Shown one piece after another: positions 1-7,610 of a DNA stretch of 64,000 nt. Origin of the DNA: Winogradskyella ludwigii (GTDB lineage: Bacteria; Bacteroidota; Bacteroidia; Flavobacteriales; Flavobacteriaceae); the NCBI RefSeq assembly GCF_013403985.1, contig NZ_JABFDF010000001.1, positions 744,001 to 808,000 on the forward strand, written 5' to 3'. The number at the start of each line of letters is the position of its first letter. Position 1 is the stretch's first letter. Below the pieces are notes generated by a model. That model did not search any database. It was not told the DNA's origin and worked only from the letters and a program-made list of their open reading frames with translations. The translations under genes were made by a program, and so were the position numbers.

Positions 1-1662
1 TATTTTTTTTAGGAAGATTTGCATATCCTTTTGTGAATCTGTTAATCCTTCTCCTGTAAATGCATTTACAGAATCCCCTTGCCAACCACCTGGGAAATCA
101 GTACGAATTAATCCATGATCTCCAGGATTATCAAAATCATCCATTAAGATTTCTGTTCCATAATAAATTTGTGGAATTCTAGGCATCATTAATAAATAGC
201 TTAAGGCCATTTTTGTGTTTACAACATCACCTTTTAGCTGCGTAAAAATGCGACTCATATCATGGTTATCCGGAAATGCCATAATATCTTTTGGCGATGT
301 ATATGCAAAATCATTCGCTAAACCTTGATACATTTTAACCAATCCGTTATCCCAAGATTCCGCTTCGTTTAAAGCATCAACTATATTTTTCTGCATGGCA
401 AAATCCATTGATGATTTTAAATTAGAATCATAACCATCTTTATTGACGTGTCCTTCTTGCCAATACGCAATTAATAAAGGATTGTAACTCCATTCTTCAC
501 CAACGATTGAAAAATTTGGATATTCCGTCATTATAGCTCCTGCCCAATTACTCATAAAATCTTTATCTGAATAAGGATACGTATCTTGTCTGATTCCTCC
601 TAAACCAAGCATTTCAACCCACCAAATACTATTTTGAATAATGTAATTGGCCATAAACGGATTCCGCTGATTTAAGTCTGGCATACTTGGGACAAACCAG
701 CCATGAGCCATTTCTAAATAGTCTTTTTTGGAAGCATAAGGATCTTGATTTGTTGTACGTCTATGATTAGACATTTTAGTGGTTTCCCTATTCCAATTCG
801 TTTTATTTTCTTCGTAATAATCTTGATAATTTACCCAATCTTTAAAAGGTAAATCTTTCATCCACCAATGTTCTAAACCACAGTGATTAGCTACCTGATC
901 CATTATGAGTTTCATATCACGGTTTCTTAACTCATCTGCTAAAGTTTTATAGTCCGCTAAAGTCCCGAATCTTGGATCCACTTTATAAAAATCTGTCATA
1001 GCATAACCATGATAAGAGCCACTTGGCATATCATTAACTAAAACAGGACAAGGCCAAACTGTTGTAAAGCCCATATCTTCAATATAATCTAAATGTTCTG
1101 TAATTCCCTGGATATCTCCTCCATGCCTAGCATAACCATTAGTTCTATCGATACCTTGTTCTAATAAGCCACCAACCTCATCATTCTCTGGATTTGCATT
1201 AGCAAAACGGTCTGGTGTAATTAAATATATGGCATCAGAACTATCAAAACCAACATATGCTTCTGCAGGATTCTTACGTGATTTTAACTCGTAAGTTTGA
1301 ATTAATTCTGAATCGTCTTCAAGAGTAAATTTAATATTGAATTTCCCCGCTTTTGCAGCTTCTGAAATATCTAAATCTAAGAAGAGGTAATTTGGACTAT
1401 TGGCTTTGTTTACCTTTTCTAAGGTAACTCCGGCGTATGAAATTATTGGTGTGGCATTTCCAATGTTTGGATGCTTTACTAATAATTGTAATTTCTGATT
1501 TTTAAAATCTATCCACCAATTTGGTGGCTCTACACGTTCAATATCATTTCTGATTTCAGTTACCGTTTCTGAAATAGTTTCTTTTTCTTTTGACGTGTCG
1601 TTTTTACATGAAAACACCGTTATAACTATTAAAACTATTAGGATATGTTTTAGTGTTCTCAT
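1..1662 (-). CDS. GH13 alpha-amylase/neopullulanase-type lipoprotein (C-terminus cut by window edge)
   Basis: The frame is open from an ATG at 1662 to the left edge, so only the C-terminus is missing. The N-terminus is a lipoprotein signal ending in VFSCKND, which puts the enzyme on the membrane surface, probably the outer membrane as for SusG. An N-terminal beta domain of the cyclomaltodextrinase type follows, then a GH13 barrel with all four conserved regions: DQVANHC (near 880-903), GGIRQDTYPY with the Asp nucleophile (near 572-600), VGEEW with the acid/base Glu (near 500-520) and FPDNHD (near 262-282). It probably cuts maltodextrins at the cell surface for uptake by the neighbouring SusCD system. 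It is the last visible gene of a minus-strand run with maltose phosphorylase, beta-phosphoglucomutase and a sugar transporter. The fold is certain; fine specificity (amylase, neopullulanase or cyclomaltodextrinase) is inferred. Confidence 0.9.
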   Translation of the reverse strand, partial: MRTLKHILIVLIVITVFSCKNDTSKEKETISETVTEIRNDIERVEPPNWWIDFKNQKLQLLVKHPNIGNATPIISYAGVTLEKVNKANSPNYLFLDLDISEAAKAGKFNIKFTLEDDSELIQTYELKSRKNPAEAYVGFDSSDAIYLITPDRFANANPENDEVGGLLEQGIDRTNGYARHGGDIQGITEHLDYIEDMGFTTVWPCPVLVNDMPSGSYHGYAMTDFYKVDPRFGTLADYKTLADELRNRDMKLIMDQVANHCGLEHWWMKDLPFKDWVNYQDYYEENKTNWNRETTKMSNHRRTTNQDPYASKKDYLEMAHGWFVPSMPDLNQRNPFMANYIIQNSIWWVEMLGLGGIRQDTYPYSDKDFMSNWAGAIMTEYPNFSIVGEEWSYNPLLIAYWQEGHVNKDGYDSNLKSSMDFAMQKNIVDALNEAESWDNGLVKMYQGLANDFAYTSPKDIMAFPDNHDMSRIFTQLKGDVVNTKMALSYLLMMPRIPQIYYGTEILMDDFDNPGDHGLIRTDFPGGWQGDSVNAFTGEGLTDSQKDMQIFLKKI

Positions 1663-1776
1663 TTGTGTGTATGTGTTAAAATCTAATACCTACAGGGTTT
1701 TAGAAACCTTGTAGGATATTAGGATAAATATATTTAGACCTGCTAGATTTGAAAAAAACCATTAGGTCTTATTTAA

Positions 1777-4083
1777 TTAAACAGTTACTAATTGTTTAGA
1801 ACTAATAGTAACCTCTTTACCATTAACTAAAATTTGTAAATCATTATCTCCTTCTAATTCAAAACGAGTTTCATCTTGACTAACACTCACTTTAATTATT
1901 TGATGTCTAAAATTCACTTTAAACGAATAGCCTTTCCATTGACTTGGAATTTTTGGTTCAAAAGACAACGTATCATTTTTAATACGCATACCACCAAAAC
2001 CTTCTACAATACTCATCCAAGTCCCAGCCATTGAGGTAATGTGCAATCCTTCGTGAACTTCGTGATTATAATCATCTAAATCTAAACGTGATGTTCTTAA
2101 GTAAAAGGTATACGCTTGATCCATTCTGTCTAACTTCGCTGCTTGAATACTATGCACGCAAGGCGATAATGAACTTTCGTGAACTGTAAATGGCTCGTAA
2201 AAATCGAAATGACGCTCTAACTCTTCTGTTGTAAATTGATCTTCGAAGAAATACATACCTTGAAGCGTATCTGCTTGCTTAATATAAGGTGAACGTAAAA
2301 TTCTGTCCCAAGACCATTTTTGGTTAATTGGTCGTTGTGTTTGGTCTAAATCTGCAACCGTTATTAATTCTTTATCTAAAAAGCCATCTTGTTGAAGAAA
2401 TATATTATGTTCTTCAGAATATGGAAAATACATATTATCTGCCACATCTTTCCAAAGTGCTAATTCTTCATGCGTGATTTTCGTTTTACCTGAAATTCTT
2501 TCAAAATCATTGCTATGACCTTCCTTTACTTTTTCAATGGTTTTTAATGTATAATCGATACACCATTTTGCAATATAATTAGTATACCAATTGTTGTTAA
2601 CGTTGTTTTCGTATTCGTTTGGTCCCGTAACACCAAGAATCATGTATTTGTTCTTATTGGTAGAGAAGTTTGCTCTTTGATGCCAAAAACGTGCAATTCC
2701 GATTAAAACTTCAAGTCCCATTTCTGGAATGTAACTAAAATCGCCTGTATATCTGTAATAGTTAAATATTGCAAAAGCAATGGCTCCGTTTCTATGGATT
2801 TCTTCAAAAGTAATTTCCCATTCGTTATGGCATTCTTCACCATTCATGGTTACCATAGGATACAAAGCAGCTCCGTTTTTAAAACCTAGCTTTTCGGCAT
2901 TTTCAATCGCTTTTTCTAAATGATTGTATCTATATGCTAATAGTTTTCTTGCTACACTTTGGTCTTTTGTAGCCATGTAAAATGGAATACAATACGCTTC
3001 TGTGTCCCAATACGTACTTCCACCATATTTCTCTCCTGTAAACCCTTTTGGTCCAATGTTTAAAGTTTCATCAGTACCTAAATAGGTTTGATTAAGGTGG
3101 AAAATATTAAAACGAATACCTTGTTGTGCTTTAACATCTCCGTCTATAGTGATGTCAGCCATATCCCAAATTTGAGCCCAAGCTTGTTTTTGGTCTTCTA
3201 ATAATTTAGTAAACCCAGCAGTAGTCACTGTTTTTAAAGTCGTTTTTGCCGCTGAAACTAATTCATTTTTATCATGATCACGATCTACAGTGTAACCACC
3301 AAATTTATGAATTGTATACGTTTCGTTTTGTTTTACACCATATGAATAACTGAAAGACACTACACTAGCATCTGATGCAAATTTAGGTTCTGTTAACACC
3401 GATTTACCATCAATGAATACCTTAGACTCCATAAACGTACAGGTGTAAAAATCTGTTTTCATGGTCTTAGCCTCTATAAAAGCTTGATGATTCTCATGGC
3501 TAACTTTTAATGTATCCCAAAACTTGTCGTCCCAATTGGTATCTTCATTTGTAATACCTGAATCTAAATAAGGCTGAAACGTAATTTCTGCATCCGAATT
3601 TAGAGGTGTAATATTAAAATTAATAGCACCAACCTCATCTAAATCTAAACTTAAAAAACGTGTTGTTTTAACTTCAACTTCAATATCATTTTGAAGTGTT
3701 GCTACAAAACTTCGCGACAACCAACCTTCTTTCATGTTCAATTCGCGGCGGAAGTCTTTTATATTTTTACAAGCAAATAAATCGAGTTGCTCGTTATTGA
3801 TGGTAACATTAATACCAATCCAGTTGGGTGCATTTAATACTTTTGCAAAATATTCTGGATAACCATTTTTCCACCAACCTACTCTTGTTTTATCTGGATA
3901 ATAAACTCCAGCAATGTAGCTTCCTTGAAATGTTGGGCCTGAATATTTTTCTTCAAAATTAGCGCGTTGTCCCATCGCTCCATTTCCGATGCTGAATAAA
4001 CTTTCTGATGCCTTAACCTGACTTGGGTCAAATCCTTCTTCTATAATTGACCAATTGTTTGGGATGATGTAATCTAGGTTCAT
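1777..4083 (-). CDS. GH65 maltose phosphorylase
   Basis: This is a cytoplasmic GH65 phosphorylase of about 768 residues, the usual length for the family. Such enzymes split maltose with phosphate to give beta-glucose 1-phosphate and glucose. The catalytic stretch HNEWEITFEEIHRN is present (about residues 419-432), with the typical N-terminal beta-sandwich (SIGNGAMGQRANFEE) and the GGSTYWDTEAY signature. I chose the ATG at 4083 (MNLDYIIPNNW); the frame could start at a TTG at 4107, but that adds a non-conserved tail. The next gene downstream in substrate flow, beta-phosphoglucomutase, lies 45 bases upstream on the same strand and uses the beta-glucose 1-phosphate product. Trehalose or kojibiose phosphorylase are alternatives within the family, but the starch locus around it favours maltose. 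Confidence 0.92.
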   Translation of the reverse strand: MNLDYIIPNNWSIIEEGFDPSQVKASESLFSIGNGAMGQRANFEEKYSGPTFQGSYIAGVYYPDKTRVGWWKNGYPEYFAKVLNAPNWIGINVTINNEQLDLFACKNIKDFRRELNMKEGWLSRSFVATLQNDIEVEVKTTRFLSLDLDEVGAINFNITPLNSDAEITFQPYLDSGITNEDTNWDDKFWDTLKVSHENHQAFIEAKTMKTDFYTCTFMESKVFIDGKSVLTEPKFASDASVVSFSYSYGVKQNETYTIHKFGGYTVDRDHDKNELVSAAKTTLKTVTTAGFTKLLEDQKQAWAQIWDMADITIDGDVKAQQGIRFNIFHLNQTYLGTDETLNIGPKGFTGEKYGGSTYWDTEAYCIPFYMATKDQSVARKLLAYRYNHLEKAIENAEKLGFKNGAALYPMVTMNGEECHNEWEITFEEIHRNGAIAFAIFNYYRYTGDFSYIPEMGLEVLIGIARFWHQRANFSTNKNKYMILGVTGPNEYENNVNNNWYTNYIAKWCIDYTLKTIEKVKEGHSNDFERISGKTKITHEELALWKDVADNMYFPYSEEHNIFLQQDGFLDKELITVADLDQTQRPINQKWSWDRILRSPYIKQADTLQGMYFFEDQFTTEELERHFDFYEPFTVHESSLSPCVHSIQAAKLDRMDQAYTFYLRTSRLDLDDYNHEVHEGLHITSMAGTWMSIVEGFGGMRIKNDTLSFEPKIPSQWKGYSFKVNFRHQIIKVSVSQDETRFELEGDNDLQILVNGKEVTISSKQLVTV

Positions 4084-4128
4084 GATAATGTTATTTAAAA
4101 ATCTCAATACGAGACGTTTTACTTCTGT

Positions 4129-4785
4129 TTAGTTTTCGATTAAAGATTTTATAAAATCATCAGAGATTTCTGTAAAATCATTAAATACATATGTTGCATG
4201 TCCTAAAACATCTTTACTTCCTATACCTATTGAAATCATATTTGCTGTATTAGCCGCAGTAACTCCTGCGACTGAATCTTCAAAAACGATACAGTCTTCT
4301 GGCACTATATTTATTTCTTTTGCTGCAATAAGAAATACCTCAGGATCTGGCTTTGCTTTTGTAACATCATTGCCATCTACAATAGCATCAAAATCTGCCA
4401 TGAGATTAACACGTTCTAAAATTGTACGTGCATTTTTACTTGCAGAACCTAATGAGATTGGCTGCTTGTTTTCTTTTAAAAAGTTTAAAACTCTGGGAAC
4501 ATCTGGTAAGATTTCATTAGTATCCATTTCTGCAATGAAACTTAAATATTCTTCGTTCTTTTTACCCATAAGTTCGTTGAACAACTCTTGAGAAATCGTT
4601 TTATTTCCCCACGCCAATATTTTTTCTAAAGAGCGCACACGACTTACTCCTTTTAATTGCTCGTTTTCTTCTTCTGTAAAATCGATATCTAAACCTTTAG
4701 CCAGTCTCTGCCATGCTAGAAAGTGATATTTTGCAGTGTCTACAATAACACCATCAAGATCGAATATGAATCCTTTTTTCTTCAT
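4129..4785 (-). CDS. pgmB: beta-phosphoglucomutase (HAD superfamily)
   Basis: A 218-residue HAD-family phosphomutase that converts beta-glucose 1-phosphate into glucose 6-phosphate. The nucleophile motif FDLDGVIVD (Asp9, Asp11) is at the N-terminus, with LGSASKN, the KAKPDPEVFL lysine motif and EDSVAGVTAA completing the HAD core. The length is standard for beta-PGM. It sits between the transporter gene (9 bases upstream) and the GH65 phosphorylase, which makes its substrate, so the three form one tight minus-strand unit. The pairing with GH65 makes beta-PGM much more likely than another HAD phosphatase. Confidence 0.93.
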   Translation of the reverse strand: MKKKGFIFDLDGVIVDTAKYHFLAWQRLAKGLDIDFTEEENEQLKGVSRVRSLEKILAWGNKTISQELFNELMGKKNEEYLSFIAEMDTNEILPDVPRVLNFLKENKQPISLGSASKNARTILERVNLMADFDAIVDGNDVTKAKPDPEVFLIAAKEINIVPEDCIVFEDSVAGVTAANTANMISIGIGSKDVLGHATYVFNDFTEISDDFIKSLIEN

Positions 4786-4794
4786 TTTTATTAT

Positions 4795-6165
4795 TTATTC
4801 TGTAGGTTGATAAGAAATTGCTGCTTTTTCGGTAATTAAGAAATTACAAAGTCCAGCGATTATTAAACTTAATCCTGCAATGGTCATTGCATTAATTGCA
4901 TCCTCTCCTAGAAGACTAGAAATAAAATTAATACCACCAAGCGCAGCAATAATTTGTGGGATTACAATAAACATATTAAAAATGCCCATGAACATCCCCA
5001 TTTTTTTAGGATCTACTGAACTAGAAAGCATGGCATAAGGCATGGAAAGAATACTTCCCCAAGCAATACCTATTAATATGAAACAATATTTTAATTCTTC
5101 AGGAGAGACCACTGACATTAATAAGAAACCTGCTCCTCCTATTATTAAGGATAACATGTGAACATATTTTCTATTAACATTTCGTTTAGCCGAATAAAAC
5201 ACAAACAACAAGGCAAAAGCCATCGATGATAATCCATAAACTCCCATTGCGGAACCTACTGAATTTGATGCTTTTTGAAAAGCCGTATTTTCAATATCAA
5301 ATGCTTCTTTATCTGCAGCATTTGTCATATCAAAATTCGCTTCGATCGGTGCAGGTGTTTTGTAAACATGCTCTGTTAAAGCTGGATTAGCCATACTCCA
5401 CATGGTAAAAAAGGCAAACCAACTGAAGAATTGAATGATGCCTAATTTCTTCATCGTAGAAGGCATATTTCCTATGTTATTAGTAATATCTGAGATAAAA
5501 CTACTCTTCTTTGCTTTCTCTCTTTCGAATTCTTCCATATCCTCTGGAGGATATTCTGAAGTTGTAAAAACGGTATAAAGAATACTGATTAGGAATACAA
5601 ATGCTCCAATAGCAAACGCAACCTTCACAGAGTTTGGTACTACACCAAGATCTGCAGCATCACTTACTCCCATTTCTGAAACTAACCAAGGTAAATTACT
5701 AGCTACCCAAGTTCCTATTCCAATAATTAAAGTTTGCATTACAAAACCATAGGTTCTTTGAGACTCATCTAATTTATCGGCCACTAAAGCTCTAAACGGT
5801 TCCATTGACACATTAATAGATGCATCGAGAATCCAAAGAAAACCTGCGGCAATCCAAAGCGTTGGCGAAAATGGCACAAAAAATAAGGCTATGGAGCTTA
5901 ATATTGCTCCAACAAGAAAATAAGGTCTACGTCGTCCCCATTTTGGACTCCAAGTCTTGTCACTCATGTAACCAATAATAGGTTGCACTAGTAAACCAGT
6001 TAAGGGAGCTGCAATCCATAAAAGTGGAATGTCATGCTTATCTGCACCAAGGGTCTGAAATATTCGTGACATAAAGCCACCTTGCAAAGCAAAACCGAAT
6101 TGAATTCCTAAAAACCCGAAACTCATGTTCCAAATTTCCCAGAATCCGAGAATACGCTTTTTCAT
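4795..6165 (-). CDS. MFS sugar transporter, SLC45/sucrose-symporter-like (maltose uptake)
   Basis: A 456-residue inner-membrane transporter with about twelve hydrophobic segments. The loop after TM2 carries PIIGYMSDKTW followed by KWGRRRPYF, the arginine-rich signature of the GPH/SLC45-type disaccharide:cation symporters. A charged cytoplasmic loop (about residues 205-235) separates the two halves, and the second half has a long non-membrane insert (about 270-300). In flavobacterial starch loci this family brings maltose from the periplasm into the cytoplasm, where GH65 and beta-PGM act. It is the first gene of the minus-strand catabolic unit. Its substrate is inferred from the neighbours. 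Confidence 0.88.
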   Translation of the reverse strand: MKKRILGFWEIWNMSFGFLGIQFGFALQGGFMSRIFQTLGADKHDIPLLWIAAPLTGLLVQPIIGYMSDKTWSPKWGRRRPYFLVGAILSSIALFFVPFSPTLWIAAGFLWILDASINVSMEPFRALVADKLDESQRTYGFVMQTLIIGIGTWVASNLPWLVSEMGVSDAADLGVVPNSVKVAFAIGAFVFLISILYTVFTTSEYPPEDMEEFEREKAKKSSFISDITNNIGNMPSTMKKLGIIQFFSWFAFFTMWSMANPALTEHVYKTPAPIEANFDMTNAADKEAFDIENTAFQKASNSVGSAMGVYGLSSMAFALLFVFYSAKRNVNRKYVHMLSLIIGGAGFLLMSVVSPEELKYCFILIGIAWGSILSMPYAMLSSSVDPKKMGMFMGIFNMFIVIPQIIAALGGINFISSLLGEDAINAMTIAGLSLIIAGLCNFLITEKAAISYQPTE

Positions 6166-6210
6166 GAAATAGTATGTTTTAATTAATACTATTCTGACAA
6201 GCTTAGCTTA

Positions 6211-6247
6211 TCAAAACTTATGTGAGAAGTGAAAATATAAGTTTTGA
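6211..6247. repeat. Inverted repeat between lacI-type gene and transporter gene
   Basis: An 11-base stem (6211-6221 with 6237-6247, TCAAAACTTAT/ATAAGTTTTGA) encloses a loop containing GAGAAGTGAAAATATAA. It lies between the regulator stop and the transporter start on the minus strand. It may slow or end transcription from the regulator gene, but there is no clean U-run. The loop sequence occurs again at 7559-7575 in the leader of susC. Confidence 0.5.
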
Positions 6248-6294
6248 ATAAGTGGCAAAGATATAAAAGATTTTAAAACGGCAATGATAAATTT

Positions 6295-7341
6295 TTATTT
6301 GGTAGAATCTCGCTCAACTAATTCTGTATTGATTACTATAGTCTGAAACTGCTCTTCCTCTTCATTAAACTCAGTTTCTATTTTATCAATTAATAGATCA
6401 GCTGCTCGCTCTCCCATAAGCTGTGCATGCTGACTCACAGTGGTTAAACTAGGTGTAGAATGCTTAGACAGAACGCCATCTGTAAAGCCAATAACCTGTA
6501 TATCATTTGGTACGTTTAGCCCCATTTTTCTAGCGACTTTCATAGCAGACAAAGCATATAATTCGTTTACCGCAAATACAGCGTCAATATAATCATGAGC
6601 TTTAAAAAGTTGTTCAATTTCGCCTTCTAATTTCTCTAAATGAACCTCGTAATCAAGGGTATCGTCCATTTTAAGTATCAATTCGGCTTCAGGTGTTATC
6701 TTATTTTCTTGCAAGGCCTCTAGATAACCTTGCGTTCTTAACTTACCAACACTTACATAATCTTTTGTTGTAATTAGAGCAATATGTTTACAGTCGTTAG
6801 AAATTAATTTTTCTACTGCATTTTTCGCACCATTAAAATCATCTACTATTACTTTATCGCATTTAATCTCTGAAACCACCCGATCAAACATTACAATAGG
6901 CATACCTTGATTCATGGTTTCATTATAGTGGTGATAATCTTGCTGTAATAAGGTTTCTTTAGACATGGAAAGAATAAATCCGTCTATACTTCCATTAGCA
7001 AGCATTTCCATATTTATAACTTCCTTAGAGAAAGACTCATTGGACAACCCAATAATAACATTATACCCTCTATTATTGGCCACTAACTCTACTCCTCTAA
7101 TTACTTTAGAGAAAAAATGATGTACTATTTCAGGAATTATAATTCCTATAGTATTTGTTTTTCTATTTTTAAGACTAAGGGCAATGTTATTGGGTCTATA
7201 GTTATACAACTTAGCAAATGCTTGTACTTTCTGAATCGTATCTGCACTTATTTCCTTACTATTTTTTAAAGCTTTAGAAACTGTAGAAATAGAAACATCT
7301 AGTTCTCGAGCAATTTGTTTTAAAGTTATTTTTCTTCTCAT
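6295..7341 (-). CDS. LacI-family transcriptional regulator of the starch/maltose locus
   Basis: A 348-residue LacI/GalR protein. Residues 3-50 form the helix-turn-helix (TLKQIARELDVSISTVSKAL) and hinge (YNYRPNNIALSLKNRKTNTIGIIIPEI), followed by a periplasmic-binding-protein-like sugar domain ending in TTVSQHAQLMGERAA. It is transcribed away from susC, and a near-palindromic LacI-type operator lies between them at 7485-7502. It most likely senses a maltose-derived sugar and controls both arms of the locus. Flavobacterial starch loci often use such a LacI regulator instead of the SusR type of Bacteroides. Confidence 0.93.
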   Translation of the reverse strand: MRRKITLKQIARELDVSISTVSKALKNSKEISADTIQKVQAFAKLYNYRPNNIALSLKNRKTNTIGIIIPEIVHHFFSKVIRGVELVANNRGYNVIIGLSNESFSKEVINMEMLANGSIDGFILSMSKETLLQQDYHHYNETMNQGMPIVMFDRVVSEIKCDKVIVDDFNGAKNAVEKLISNDCKHIALITTKDYVSVGKLRTQGYLEALQENKITPEAELILKMDDTLDYEVHLEKLEGEIEQLFKAHDYIDAVFAVNELYALSAMKVARKMGLNVPNDIQVIGFTDGVLSKHSTPSLTTVSQHAQLMGERAADLLIDKIETEFNEEEEQFQTIVINTELVERDSTK

Positions 7342-7484
7342 TTTAGCTATAATTATGCAACGAATATACTTGAAAAAACAAAATTAGATATTATCAATAT
7401 CCTATTTTTAAAACTAAATAGTACAAATCCCCTATTTTTTTCATTATTTTCCTAATAATATCATTTTATTTTAAAAGTTTTTAA

Positions 7485-7502
7485 CACGCAAACGTTTTCG
7501 TG
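7485..7502. promoter_or_regulatory. Putative LacI-family operator in the susC promoter region
   Basis: CACGCAAACGTTTTCGTG is almost a perfect palindrome with the central AAACGTTT typical of LacI/GalR operators. It overlaps GACTTTTG (7502-7509), which resembles the Bacteroidota -7 element TAnnTTTG, about 100 bases before susC. Binding there would block susC transcription. Binding by the adjacent LacI protein is inferred from position and sequence type. Confidence 0.7.
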
Positions 7503-7610
7503 ACTTTTGTCATATTAATTAACACAACAATCCTATTAAATTTACCTAGATTTAACCCGAGAAGTGAAAATATAAACAAATTAACTAAGCAATTAACTTA
7601 AATACATTGT

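Noticed and set aside
4084..4107. TTG start giving the GH65 protein eight extra N-terminal residues
   Set aside because: The ATG at 4083 gives the conserved family start and the added residues look like untranslated leader.
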